From the NCBI GenBank assembly GCA_900541555.1, contig UQKE01000009.1, forward strand, positions 1 through 59,392: a stretch of 59,392 nucleotides of DNA. Reading direction: 5' to 3'. The notes beneath the pieces were generated by a model. The model was not told where the DNA came from, did not search any database, and saw only the letters and a list, made by a program, of their open reading frames with translations. This DNA comes from an uncultured Porphyromonadaceae bacterium. GTDB taxonomy: Bacteria; Bacteroidota; Bacteroidia; Bacteroidales; Muribaculaceae. Shown here piece after piece: positions 1 to 7,663 of this stretch. Position 1 is the first letter of the stretch; each line of letters starts with the position of its first letter. The translations under genes and the position numbers were made by a program.

Positions 1-31
1 GGGAGAGCAGGGCGCCGCCCCCGTAGAAGGG

Positions 32-72
32 AAGGCCTCGGAGGGACACCTCCGGGGCCTTTTGTTTTTTGT
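32..72 (+). terminator. Rho-independent terminator of an upstream off-window gene
   Basis: A 13-bp stem pairs 32-44 with 49-61 (one G-T wobble) around a 4-nt loop and runs into a T-rich tract. It would end a plus-strand transcript entering from the left edge. Confidence 0.85.
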
Positions 73-78
73 TTTTTT

Positions 79-102
79 GTTTTGTTTTGTTTTGTTTTGT
101 TT
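79..102. repeat. Pentanucleotide microsatellite (GTTTT)n
   Basis: About 4.8 uninterrupted GTTTT units follow the terminator T-tract. It is intergenic, so length change would not shift a reading frame. Confidence 0.9.
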
Positions 103-298
103 ATTTGCGTTTAGCCCGTTTCATGCCGCGCCGCCGGCGGGTTGCAAGTCTCGGCCATGGACCCTCAACTCTCAACCACAAACTCTTAACCATGGACCGC
201 TGCCGGCAATGTTTTCCCCTATCGTCGCACTGCCGCGATATAGGCTATTGCTCTATGGGCAATGTAACTGTGAATCATAATTAAAAGCCGGAAACGTA

Positions 299-541
299 GC
301 AATGTCTTCCCCTGTTTGCGAGGCAAATAGGGGAAGTGGCGAGCCTGCGAGCCGAAGGGGTTGACTGTCAGCCGCGAAGCGGCTTTATTAAGTTGAGGGT
401 AGAGGGATGAGAGTTGAGAGATAGGAAAACGCACGGTTATGTGCTACTCAACCCTAAACTCTCAATCCTAAACCCTTTCCGAACCCCTCCGCCTGCGGCA
501 TCTCCCCTAACCGCGCTCCGCGCGGCAGAGGAGGACATTGC
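299..541. repeat. MITE-like non-coding element, copy A
   Basis: This 243-bp element has related ends in inverted orientation: GCAATGTCTTCCCCTG at the left, and at the right the reverse complement of GCAATGTCCTCCTCTGCC. Inside are small GC-rich palindromes (AGCCGCGAAGCGGCT; CCGCGCTCCGCGCGG) and a GTTGAGAG low-complexity core. The same sequence in reverse complement recurs at 23006-23200, and one half recurs at 40197-40316. No coding capacity is seen. A non-autonomous mobile element or dispersed palindromic repeat is inferred. Confidence 0.7.
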
Positions 542-654
542 GTGATTCCGGCTTTGCTATCCTTGTGGAGAGGATATTGCTGTCTTGTAGCGTTGCCGTC
601 TATGACGTGAAGTATTGCTTTTCTCTTCCGATATTTTTACGGGAAAATGAAATA

Positions 655-690
655 ATGAAAACAGACGAGCCTTTGGAGACTCGCCTGCTC
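655..690 (-). terminator. Terminator of the lipoprotein-DUF805 operon
   Basis: On the minus strand an 8-bp stem (CAGGCGAG with CTCGTCTG, one wobble; 680-687 with 662-669) is followed by TTTTC. It lies about 55 bp past the DUF805 stop codon. Confidence 0.6.
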
Positions 691-743
691 TCAAATAGTC
701 CAATCCCAATAGATTAGTTTATCAAGATATTGCGTGGTGTGTG

Positions 744-1115
744 TCATTTTTGTCTTTGGCGGCTTGGCATGCAGAACAATACGAAGAGCCAAATCGCCCC
801 AATGAATGGAATGAGCACAATGAAAATCATGCCTCCGCTTTTCGCTGCATCATGAAGCCGGCGCACGCTGAGGGCAAGGCTCGGGATGAGTATGAGCAGG
901 CTGTAAATATAGGAGAGAGGCATCATCATGAAGAACGGGTCGTCGTATGCGAATGATTTCAAGAAGCAGAACCAATCGATTGTGCCGAGAATGCTGCTTA
1001 CGATGATATTGGCGAGAATTGCCAGCCAAAATTGCGACCGTGTCGCTTTTCCGGAGAAGTTGAGGTATTGTTTGAAATACGCGTCAACATAGTTGCCGAT
1101 AAATCCCTTTTCCAT
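744..1115 (-). CDS. DUF805 family inner-membrane protein
   Basis: A 123-residue membrane protein with three hydrophobic segments (about residues 30-50, 63-83 and 95-116). It has the DUF805/YhaH signatures: an ATRSQFW stretch before the first helix and an SVRRLHD motif after the second. The biochemical role of DUF805 is unknown. It follows the lipoprotein gene by 18 bp on the same strand, so the two are probably cotranscribed from the promoter at 1652-1659, with a terminator after the stop. Length is normal for the family. The family call is secure; the function is not. Confidence 0.85.
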   Translation of the reverse strand: MEKGFIGNYVDAYFKQYLNFSGKATRSQFWLAILANIIVSSILGTIDWFCFLKSFAYDDPFFMMMPLSYIYSLLILIPSLALSVRRLHDAAKSGGMIFIVLIPFIGAIWLFVLFCMPSRQRQK

Positions 1116-1133
1116 CGTTTCCTGATTTTATTA

Positions 1134-1622
1134 TTAATTTACGCGGTTGAATCTCATTGGCATGTCCATTCCTTCGATAGACATGTGCAACGTCAATCCA
1201 TCTTTGTTGACGTCGCTTATTTTATAGGTTTCTTCTTTCGGAACTAATCTATTGTTTTCCTTTACGAGTAATTGGTAATCTTCCTCAGAATAGCCTGCCT
1301 CGATATAGAATTCATGCGGCAATGCGATTTCTTCGATTGTAATGGTCAGTGTTTCGCCGTCGAGCTCCCATTTCCCGTTTTCAGTCATTGACGGCGTTGT
1401 CGGATCGTTTGCTCTTGAAAAAGTGCCGTCTGAACGCAGTTCCCAATTGTCGGTTTGGCTGTCTTCCATTTGGTATTTGCCGACGATGTCGTCGGCAGAT
1501 ATGGAAGATGAAGAATCGTTGGCAGATTCGGACGATGAAGAATTGGATTTGTTGCACGACGGCAGCATTGCAACCGTCAAAACGAGCATCAAGAATGCTC
1601 CAATGGAGAGTAATTTTTTCAT
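1134..1622 (-). CDS. Lipoprotein with lipocalin-like domain
   Basis: A 162-residue precursor with a type II signal peptide ending in the lipobox LPSC (Cys about residue 23), then a Ser-rich tether (residues 26-42). The mature part begins DDIVGKYQMED and alternates short strands such as NWELRSDGTFS, NGKWELDGETLTI and YKISDVNKDGLTLHM. This pattern is typical of small lipocalin-like lipoproteins of Bacteroidales, which bind unknown ligands. The gene is first in a two-gene unit with the DUF805 gene. The start is fixed by the signal peptide and by the -7 box 30 bp upstream. The exact family is uncertain. Confidence 0.8.
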   Translation of the reverse strand: MKKLLSIGAFLMLVLTVAMLPSCNKSNSSSSESANDSSSSISADDIVGKYQMEDSQTDNWELRSDGTFSRANDPTTPSMTENGKWELDGETLTITIEEIALPHEFYIEAGYSEEDYQLLVKENNRLVPKEETYKISDVNKDGLTLHMSIEGMDMPMRFNRVN

Positions 1623-1651
1623 TTTGGCTATAGGTTTTAGTTAGATTTATG

Positions 1652-1659
1652 CAAAGATA
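1652..1659 (-). promoter_or_regulatory. -7 box of the lipoprotein promoter
   Basis: TATCTTTG on the minus strand matches the Bacteroidetes -7 consensus TAnnTTTG, 29 bp before the lipoprotein ATG. No clear -33 TTTG is visible at the usual spacing. Confidence 0.6.
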
Positions 1660-1781
1660 TAATCTATTGATTTGGCATGTATTAAGTGTGATGTGTTTGA
1701 ATTAATTTGGACTTATTTGAATAGATTTGAACAGCCGACAGGCATCGAATCTGAAAGGGAGAGCGTTTTTTTCAAGGAATA

Positions 1782-1813
1782 TTTGTTGTTTTGTCGGCAA
1801 CAATGTATCTTTG
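1782..1813 (+). promoter_or_regulatory. rplM promoter (-33 TTTG / -7 TATCTTTG)
   Basis: TTTG at 1782-1785 and TATCTTTG at 1806-1813 are separated by 20 bp, the textbook spacing for Bacteroidetes housekeeping promoters. The predicted transcript starts near 1820 and has a leader of about 100 nt before rplM. Confidence 0.8.
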
Positions 1814-1843
1814 CAGTCCGATTATATCCAAAATAGCGTTTAT

Positions 1844-1885
1844 TGTCTCTCCGCAAGGCTTTTGGCCGAGTTGTTGCGGGAGACA
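1844..1885 (+). promoter_or_regulatory. Structured leader of the rplM transcript
   Basis: A 12-bp stem pairs TGTCTC-CCGCAA (1844-1856, one bulged T) with TTGCGGGAGACA (1874-1885). A small GGC/GCC hairpin sits in the loop. It lies between the promoter and the GTG start of rplM, with no T-run after it, so it is not a simple terminator. L13 represses its own mRNA in Escherichia coli; a similar autoregulatory role here is inference. Confidence 0.6.
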
Positions 1886-1917
1886 TTAGTTGTGTAATTA
1901 AAATTAGAATTTAAAAA

Positions 1918-2397
1918 GTGGATACTTTAAGTTACAAAACGGTGTCAGCCAACGCTGAAACGGCAAATAAAGAATGGGTTGTAATCGACGCGACAGACCA
2001 AGTGTTGGGACGTCTTTGCGCGAAAGTTGCAAAAATACTTCGCGGCAAATACAAACCCAATTTCACTCCCCACGCAGATTGCGGCGACAATGTGATTATC
2101 GTGAATGCAGGCAAAGTGGTCCTGACCGGCAAGAAATGGACCGATCGCATTTATCTTTCTTACACGGGTTATCCGGGCGGACAACGCCAAGCTACTCCTG
2201 CCATTTTGAAAATGAAGGCAGAAAACAAACACATGAAAGCAGGGATGAATCCGTTGTTTATCAAGGTGATGAAAGGTATGTTGCCGAAAAATCGCCTCGG
2301 CCGTCATTTGATGGGCAATTTGCATGTATACAACGGTCCGGATCATCCGCATGCTGCGCAAAATCCGAAAGTAATAGACATCAACAAGCTTAAATAA
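1918..2397 (+). CDS. rplM: 50S ribosomal protein L13
   Basis: A 159-residue L13, an early-assembly protein of the large subunit. The family core is visible: WVVIDATDQVLGRLCAKVAK near the N-terminus, then the signature GMLPKNRLGRHLMGNLHVY and GPDHPHAAQNP near the C-terminus. The start is a GTG at 1918; an internal ATG would cut conserved sequence. There is a strong promoter and a hairpin leader upstream. It is followed 10 bp later by rpsI, the universal L13-S9 pair. The length is slightly above the usual 142-155 because of an N-terminal extension of about 15 residues common in Bacteroidales. Confidence 0.98.
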   Translation: MDTLSYKTVSANAETANKEWVVIDATDQVLGRLCAKVAKILRGKYKPNFTPHADCGDNVIIVNAGKVVLTGKKWTDRIYLSYTGYPGGQRQATPAILKMKAENKHMKAGMNPLFIKVMKGMLPKNRLGRHLMGNLHVYNGPDHPHAAQNPKVIDINKLK

Positions 2398-2407
2398 ATA
2401 TTGAAGT

Positions 2408-2794
2408 ATGGAACAAATCAATGCAGTAGGCCGTCGCAAGGCCGCAATCGCACGAGTTTTCGTCAAAGAAGGCACGGGTGTCATCACAATCAACAATCGT
2501 GCATTGGAGAACTATTTCCCCAACCCGATACTTCAATATATAGTAAAGCAACCGTTGACTTTGCTCGACGTATTGGAGAAATACGACATTAAAGTGAATT
2601 TGGTAGGCGGCGGTTACACGGGCCAAGCAGAAGCATTGCGCTTGGGCATCGCTCGCGCTTTGGTGAAAATCAATCCGGAAGACAAGCCGGCACTTCGCCA
2701 AGCAGGGTTCGTAACGCGCGATCCTCGTTCGGTGGAACGCAAGAAACCGGGTCGTCCGAAAGCTCGCAAGAGATTCCAATTCAGCAAACGTTAA
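2408..2794 (+). CDS. rpsI: 30S ribosomal protein S9
   Basis: A 128-residue S9, the small-subunit protein whose C-terminal tail reaches the P-site tRNA. It shows AVGRRKAAIARVFVKEGTG at the N-terminus, the GGGYTGQAEALRLGIARALV core, and the basic tail GRPKARKRFQFSKR ending in the conserved Lys-Arg. It is cotranscribed with rplM (10-bp gap). The 124 bp after it hold the rpsB leader. Confidence 0.98.
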   Translation: MEQINAVGRRKAAIARVFVKEGTGVITINNRALENYFPNPILQYIVKQPLTLLDVLEKYDIKVNLVGGGYTGQAEALRLGIARALVKINPEDKPALRQAGFVTRDPRSVERKKPGRPKARKRFQFSKR

Positions 2795-2836
2795 TCTGTT
2801 TTGCTATTTTAGGAGATATAAGTGTTTAGTATCCAA

Positions 2837-2883
2837 ACTGTCGAGACTCCTTCTTCCGCGAGGAGGAAAGGCTACTTGGCAGT
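2837..2883 (+). promoter_or_regulatory. Structured leader before rpsB
   Basis: A closing ACTG/CAGT pair (2837-2840 with 2880-2883) encloses a hairpin CCTT-CTTCC / GGAGG-AAGG capped by a GCGA (GNRA-type) tetraloop at about 2857-2860. It lies 36 bp before rpsB. S2 represses rpsB-tsf expression through the leader in E. coli; an S2-binding role here is inferred from position and shape. Confidence 0.5.
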
Positions 2884-2918
2884 TGATTTAAGTTGAATGT
2901 AAACAAAAAACAAAAAAA

Positions 2919-3776
2919 ATGTCAACACCAACATTTGAACAACTTTTAGAGGCAGGTTGCCATTTCGGCCACTTGAAACGCAAATGGAATCCTGCAATGG
3001 CTCCGTATATTTTCATGGAGCGCAACGGTATCCACATTATCGATTTGTATAAAACAGCTGCAAAGCTCGAAGAAGCAGCAGCTGCGTTGAAAAATATTGT
3101 AAAATCCGGCAAGAAAGTGCTTTTTGTTGCCACTAAGAAGCAAGCAAAGCAAGTTGTTGCCGACCACGCCGAGGCAATCAACATGCCGTACGTGATTGAA
3201 CGTTGGCCGGGCGGTATGCTCACTAACTTCCCGACAATCCGCAAGGCTGTGAAGAAAATGACAAACATCGACAAGATGGAAAAAGACGGCACGTACGACA
3301 ATTTGTCGAAACGCGAACGCCTTCAAATTTCTCGTCAACGCGCGAAATTGGAAAAGACGCTTGGCAGCATCGCCGATTTGAATCGTCTTCCGTCGGCATT
3401 GTTTGTCATCGACGTGATGAAAGAACACATTGCAGTGGCAGAAGCCAACCGTTTGGGAATTCCGGTATTTGGCATGGTTGATACCAATTCAAATCCCGAC
3501 AACATCGACTTTGTGATTCCGGCAAACGACGACGCTTCCAAATCCATCGAACTTGTGCTCGACACTGTTTGCGCCGCTATGGCAGAAGGCTTGGAAGAAC
3601 GCAAGGCAGAAAAAGCCGATGCGTCGGCAGCTGAAAGCGAAGAAGCAGAAGCCGCTGCGGCAGCTGCTCCGAAGCGTGAGCGTCGCCGTGTGCGCAAGGC
3701 AGCACCCGAAGTGGAAAAAGTAAACGTGGAAGATGCCGCTCCCGAAAAAGAGGAACCGGCAGAAGCTGCTGAATAA
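2919..3776 (+). CDS. rpsB: 30S ribosomal protein S2
   Basis: A 285-residue S2. Residues 1-225 are the conserved fold: FEQLLEAGCHFGHLKRKWNP at the start, FIMERNGIHIIDLYKT-like motif, KQAKQVV, RWPGGMLTNF, and PDNIDFVIPANDDASKSIEL. The last 60 residues are a low-complexity Ala/Glu/Lys-rich tail, longer than in proteobacteria. A structured leader precedes it and tsf follows 46 bp downstream, the conserved rpsB-tsf order. Base composition matches the neighbours. Confidence 0.98.
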   Translation: MSTPTFEQLLEAGCHFGHLKRKWNPAMAPYIFMERNGIHIIDLYKTAAKLEEAAAALKNIVKSGKKVLFVATKKQAKQVVADHAEAINMPYVIERWPGGMLTNFPTIRKAVKKMTNIDKMEKDGTYDNLSKRERLQISRQRAKLEKTLGSIADLNRLPSALFVIDVMKEHIAVAEANRLGIPVFGMVDTNSNPDNIDFVIPANDDASKSIELVLDTVCAAMAEGLEERKAEKADASAAESEEAEAAAAAAPKRERRRVRKAAPEVEKVNVEDAAPEKEEPAEAAE

Positions 3777-3822
3777 GCTTTAACAACCAATTTATTAACA
3801 ACGAAAAAAGATTATTTGAAAT

Positions 3823-4644
3823 ATGGCAGTAACAATCGCTGACATCACCAAACTCCGCAAACTGACCGGAGCCGGCATGATGGACTGTAAAAAAGCATTG
3901 GAAGAAACCAATTGCGACATTGATGCGGCAGTGGAAATTATCCGTAAAAAAGGACAAGCCGTAGCTGCTAAACGCGAAGACCGCGAAGCATCGGAAGGTT
4001 GCGTTCTTTCTGCTGCAGAAGGTTCGTTCTGCGCAATTGTGGCATTGAAATGCGAAACCGACTTTGTGGCTAAAAACGAAGGTTTTGTTGCTTTGACAAG
4101 ATCTATCCTCGATGCAGCCATGGCAGCCAAAGCCAAATCGCTCGACGAAGTGAAAGCGTTGACAGTCGACGGACGCACGGTGGCCGACCTTATCGTTGAA
4201 GAAATCGGCAAAACGGGCGAAAAAATGGAACTTGGCGCATACGAATGCCTTGAAGGCGCAGGAACAACTTGCTACGATCACCTCGGAAACAAGCTTTCCA
4301 CTATCGTTACATTCAACAAGCCGGTGGAACGCCAAGTGGGCAGAAACGTGGCTATGCAGGTTGCTTCGATGAACCCGATTTCCGTAAACCGTGCGGAAGT
4401 GCCTCAGAATGTAGTTGCCCAAGAACTTGACATCGCTCGCGAAAAAGCTCGTCAAGAAGGCAAAAAGGAAGAAATGCTCGACAAAATTGCCGAAGGCCGT
4501 TTGAACAAGTTCTACAAAGAGTCGTGCTTGCTCGAACAAGAGTTTATCATGGATGCTCAATATTCGGTAGAAAAATACTTGAAGAGCGTAGATCCGGAAC
4601 TTACGGCAGTGGCATTCAAGCGCGTAAATCTCAACGAAGATTAA
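3823..4644 (+). CDS. tsf: Elongation factor Ts
   Basis: A 273-residue EF-Ts, the guanine-nucleotide exchange factor for EF-Tu. The N-terminal UBA-like domain carries TKLRKLTGAGMMDCKKALEE; the core has the signature CETDFVAKNEGF (about residues 76-87). The C-terminus has ELDIAREKARQEGK and EFIMDAQYSVEKYL. It ends the ribosomal-protein unit and is followed by a strong terminator. The length is normal for Bacteroidetes. Confidence 0.98.
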   Translation: MAVTIADITKLRKLTGAGMMDCKKALEETNCDIDAAVEIIRKKGQAVAAKREDREASEGCVLSAAEGSFCAIVALKCETDFVAKNEGFVALTRSILDAAMAAKAKSLDEVKALTVDGRTVADLIVEEIGKTGEKMELGAYECLEGAGTTCYDHLGNKLSTIVTFNKPVERQVGRNVAMQVASMNPISVNRAEVPQNVVAQELDIAREKARQEGKKEEMLDKIAEGRLNKFYKESCLLEQEFIMDAQYSVEKYLKSVDPELTAVAFKRVNLNED

Positions 4645-4665
4645 TTAGAGGTTAGAAATATGATG

Positions 4666-4702
4666 ATCGGCGGCTGTTGAAAAGACAGTCGCCGATTTTT
4701 TT
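4666..4702 (+). terminator. Rho-independent terminator after tsf
   Basis: A 12-bp stem (ATCGGCGGCTGT with ACAGTCGCCGAT, one G-T wobble; 4666-4677 with 4685-4696) and a 7-nt loop run into seven T residues. It separates tsf from the S24 regulator. Confidence 0.92.
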
Positions 4703-4723
4703 ATTGGAAAATGTTGCAAATGT

Positions 4724-4749
4724 TTGGCAATTTGCCAATTTGTTGGTAA
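4724..4749. promoter_or_regulatory. Operator-like palindrome before the S24 regulator
   Basis: TTGGCAA-T-TTGCCAA (4724-4738) is a perfect 7-bp inverted repeat. A third half-site, TTGGTAA, lies at 4743-4749. The cluster ends 19 bp before the ATG of the repressor-like gene, where an autoregulatory operator would be expected. Binding by that protein is inference. Confidence 0.55.
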
Positions 4750-4768
4750 ATTGCGCGAAAATTCTGAT

Positions 4769-5446
4769 ATGGACGAACAAGCAATCATTTCTCGTATAAA
4801 ATATTTGATGGGAGAATTGCGGTTAAGGCAAAACGCGTTTGCCTCCCGAATAGGCAGCGACGTTTCGAATTTTTCCAAACAGTTGAATGGGAAATTGCCT
4901 TTGAGCGAATCTTTCCTCAATAAAATTGTGGTAAATCTCGGGGTGTCGAAATCGTGGCTGGTGAAAGGCGAAGGCGTCCCGTTTGGCAAGGCGGTGGCTC
5001 CGTTGAGCGTGACAGTGCCTTGCATGGAAGAGCGCGAATCGGCATCGGGCAGTCCGGTCTACGATATCGATGTGACGGCCGGATCGTCGTCGCGCGAAAT
5101 GCTTTTTGCCGACGATCGGGTCGTGGGTTTTGTCAACGTTCCGGGCATCAGCGCGGATTGCAAAATCGTGCGAGTCAGCGGCGACAGCATGTCGCCTGTC
5201 ATCAACAATGGCGATTACGTGGCGTTGCACGAAGTGCGCGATCCTTCAATCATTTTTTGGGGACAGATTTACGTTGTTTTGCTCGAAGATTACCGCATGG
5301 TGAAATACTTGCGCCGCCATGCCGACAGCAGCATGGTCGTTTTGCGCAGCGCGAATCCGTCGTACGACGACATCGAAGTGGCGCGTTCGGCTATCAAAGA
5401 TTTGTTTTTCGTGCATAACATCATTCATATAGACACTCGTATGTGA
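4769..5446 (+). CDS. LexA/CI-like S24 family regulator with HTH domain
   Basis: A 225-residue protein. Residues 1-65 form a helix-turn-helix domain (LRLRQNAFASRIGSDVSNFS then LNKIVVNLGVSKSWLVKGEG). The C-terminal half is an S24 signal-peptidase-like domain with the catalytic Ser in GDSMSPVINNGDYV and Lys in YRMVKYLRRH. A likely self-cleavage dipeptide Ala-Gly sits in DVTAGSSSRE. The family includes LexA and phage repressors, which cleave themselves on RecA filaments; similar chromosomal regulators are common in Bacteroidales. The ATG at 4769 is preferred because a TTG start at 4724 would fall inside the operator-like palindrome. No neighbouring prophage is seen. Confidence 0.85.
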   Translation: MDEQAIISRIKYLMGELRLRQNAFASRIGSDVSNFSKQLNGKLPLSESFLNKIVVNLGVSKSWLVKGEGVPFGKAVAPLSVTVPCMEERESASGSPVYDIDVTAGSSSREMLFADDRVVGFVNVPGISADCKIVRVSGDSMSPVINNGDYVALHEVRDPSIIFWGQIYVVLLEDYRMVKYLRRHADSSMVVLRSANPSYDDIEVARSAIKDLFFVHNIIHIDTRM

Positions 5447-5483
5447 ATGAAAAATTATAACTTTGCGATTATAAAAGAAGTTT

Positions 5484-6884
5484 ATGAAACAATCGTTTTT
5501 TTTGTTGTTGCTCTTTCTGCCGTTTCTTCATGGAGCGGCTTTGACGGTCGATTCCGGAACACTTGAATCGGCGTTGCCCGTTGACGAATTGGGGAAGGCA
5601 ACGACATTGTCCTTGTCGGGCACGATGGATGCGCGGGATTTCAAATATTTGTCGGACAATATGCCGGCGACTCTTTCCGCGCTCGATTTGTCGCAAGTGG
5701 AAGTGACTGAATATTCCGATCGCGAGGCCTTGTTTGGCAACCAAGCATTTTACGGAGCGGGCGAGCTTCCATCGGGGTGCTTTGCCGGAAGCCCTATTCG
5801 CGAGATTGCCCTTCCGAAGAATCTTGTTAGTATCGGCGATGGGGCATTTGCCGGCTGTTTGAATTTGGAAGCATTGACGATTCCATCTTCTGTAAAGCAG
5901 ATTGGGAATTTTGCTTTTTCAGGCGCTTCGGCTTTGACAAACTTGAATGGGGGGAACGCTGTGGAAGCGATAGGCGATTATGCGTTTAGCCATTGCTCCC
6001 TTCTTTCGATATTGCCATCTTTTGCTTCTTTGAAGGCGATAGGCGACTATGCTTTTTTGAATTGCGTGTCGATGTCGGATTTCGATTTTCCGCAGTCGCT
6101 TGAAGCAATAGGCGAGGGAGCGTTTAAGGATACGCGATTGGCAGCGTTGGATTTGGGCAATTGCACAAATCTCGGCGAATTGGGTGCATGGGCGTTTGCC
6201 GGCAATGAAGCATTGGGCGCAGAAGAATTGCCAAGTGCTGCAAGCCGTGTGGGCGAAGGCATATTCTATGGCTGCACGTCATTGCGGCAGGCTTCGTGGG
6301 CGGCATCGGCCGACGTTGGCGATTTTGCATTCGCCGGATGCGTGTCGATTGAAAATGCCGAACTACCGGAAGGGACGGTCAATGTGGGCAATTATGCCTA
6401 TTCGGGCGCGGCTTTGATTTCGGAATTTGCCATACCGTCGTCGGTAGAGTCGATTGGCGAGAGAGCCTTTAAGGATTGGCGGGCGCTGTCGTTGTTGACG
6501 AGCAAAGCGGAAGTGCCTCCGGTTCTTGGCGACGACGTGTGGGAAGGCGTAAGCAAAGCAGGAGTCTATTTGTCGGTGCCGGAATCGAGCGAACGGGCTT
6601 ATCGCGCTGCTCCGCAATGGAGAGATTTTTTCAATGCCTCGATGGTCGATCAAATTGCAGAAAACGAGCTGAGGGTCGTGTCGGGAAATGAGCATGTGAC
6701 TTTGTATTCGAACGAAAAAATCAAATATGCCGAATTGTACGATTTGGCGGGCATATTGCTGGCATCGCAACGTCCGGAATGCGGCGAGGCATCGTTCGGA
6801 TTGTCGCAGTATGGCGGCAAGATTTTTGTGGCGCGTTGCGTGTTTGACAATGGAAAAACAGAAATAGTAAAATTCAGGAAATAA
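5484..6884 (+). CDS. Secreted BspA-type leucine-rich-repeat protein
   Basis: A 466-residue protein with a signal peptide ([19 protein letters not shown]). A tandem array of about 22-residue BspA/TpLRR repeats runs from about residue 90 to 350, e.g. [20 protein letters not shown] and [15 protein letters not shown]. The C-terminal 75 residues form a beta-sandwich-like tail ([20 protein letters not shown] through [17 protein letters not shown]) like T9SS type A sorting domains, so surface attachment is likely. BspA proteins mediate adhesion in oral relatives; the ligand here is unknown. trmB follows 13 bp downstream, so the two may share a transcript. Confidence 0.85.
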   Translation: MKQSFFLLLLFLPFLHGAALTVDSGTLESALPVDELGKATTLSLSGTMDARDFKYLSDNMPATLSALDLSQVEVTEYSDREALFGNQAFYGAGELPSGCFAGSPIREIALPKNLVSIGDGAFAGCLNLEALTIPSSVKQIGNFAFSGASALTNLNGGNAVEAIGDYAFSHCSLLSILPSFASLKAIGDYAFLNCVSMSDFDFPQSLEAIGEGAFKDTRLAALDLGNCTNLGELGAWAFAGNEALGAEELPSAASRVGEGIFYGCTSLRQASWAASADVGDFAFAGCVSIENAELPEGTVNVGNYAYSGAALISEFAIPSSVESIGERAFKDWRALSLLTSKAEVPPVLGDDVWEGVSKAGVYLSVPESSERAYRAAPQWRDFFNASMVDQIAENELRVVSGNEHVTLYSNEKIKYAELYDLAGILLASQRPECGEASFGLSQYGGKIFVARCVFDNGKTEIVKFRK

Positions 6885-6897
6885 GAGAGGCAGGAGC

Positions 6898-7659
6898 ATG
6901 GGAAAAAACAAGTTGAAGAAATTTGGCGAAATGGCCACATTCCCCAATGTGTTTCAATATCCGTTTGCCGCGTTGCAAGAAAGCGGTTTCCCGATGCGCG
7001 GGAAATGGGGCGAAACGTATTTCGGAAACGATGCTCCGATTGTTCTTGAACTTGGTTGCGGGAAGGGAGAATATACGGTAGGGCTTGCCAAACGGTTTCC
7101 CGACAGGAATTTCATCGGCGTGGACATAAAGGGCGCAAGGATGTGGACCGGCGCGAAGCAAGCCGTGGAAGAGAAAATCAAGAATGCTGCATTTCTCCGC
7201 ACAAATATTGAACTGATTGCGTCGTTCTTTGCTCCCGGCGAGGTGTCGGAAATATGGATAACATTTCCCGATCCGCAGATGAAGAAGGCAAGCAAGCGGC
7301 TTACTTCGACGCGATTCATGTCGCTTTATCGTGAAATCTTGGCCGATGGCGGATTGATCCACCTGAAAACCGACAGCCCTTTCCTGTATGCTTATACGAA
7401 AGCGATGATTGAAGTCAATGCCTTTAAAGAAGAGGTGGCGACCGACGACTTGTATCATTCGGATTGCGCGGGAAGCATCCGAGAAATTCAAACGTTTTAT
7501 GAACGGCAATGGCTGTCGCGCGGATTGACCATCAAATATCTGTGTTGGCATCTCGACGCGGCTACCTTGTTGCGCGAGCCGGAAGTGGAAATCGAGCGCG
7601 ACACATATCGCAGTTTTTCTCGCGGTTATTTGGATTTTAATGTGAACTTATCAGAATGA
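6898..7659 (+). CDS. trmB: tRNA (guanine-N7-)-methyltransferase
   Basis: A 253-residue TrmB that uses S-adenosylmethionine to make m7G at position 46 of tRNAs. The SAM loop is [19 protein letters not shown] (about residues 51-69), followed by [12 protein letters not shown]. The TrmB signature is [19 protein letters not shown]. The start has an unusual purine-rich GAGAGGCAGGAG just upstream for a group that rarely uses Shine-Dalgarno pairing. It sits between the LRR gene and the Mrp gene, 4 bp before the latter. Confidence 0.95.
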   Translation: MGKNKLKKFGEMATFPNVFQYPFAALQESGFPMRGKWGETYFGNDAPIVLELGCGKGEYTVGLAKRFPDRNFIGVDIKGARMWTGAKQAVEEKIKNAAFLRTNIELIASFFAPGEVSEIWITFPDPQMKKASKRLTSTRFMSLYREILADGGLIHLKTDSPFLYAYTKAMIEVNAFKEEVATDDLYHSDCAGSIREIQTFYERQWLSRGLTIKYLCWHLDAATLLREPEVEIERDTYRSFSRGYLDFNVNLSE

Positions 7660-7663
7660 ACCT

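Larger units (their letters stand above)
1..743. other. Non-coding, repeat-rich left edge
   Basis: No convincing gene lies here. The stretch holds a terminator for a plus-strand gene outside the window (32-72), a TTTTG microsatellite (79-102), telomere-like CTCAACCCTAAAC-type low-complexity runs (about 160-195 and 385-475), a MITE-like palindromic repeat (299-541) with a partial end-copy at about 205-245, and the minus-strand terminator of the DUF805 gene (655-690). Short open frames across it have no recognisable protein content. Confidence 0.75.

Noticed and set aside
3577..4560. 327-codon minus-strand frame opposite rpsB-tsf
   Set aside because: It is antisense to two essential genes with full family motifs.
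4724..4768. TTG start for the S24 regulator
   Set aside because: The codons would lie within the operator-like palindrome and add no conserved sequence; ATG 4769 fits the HTH domain start.
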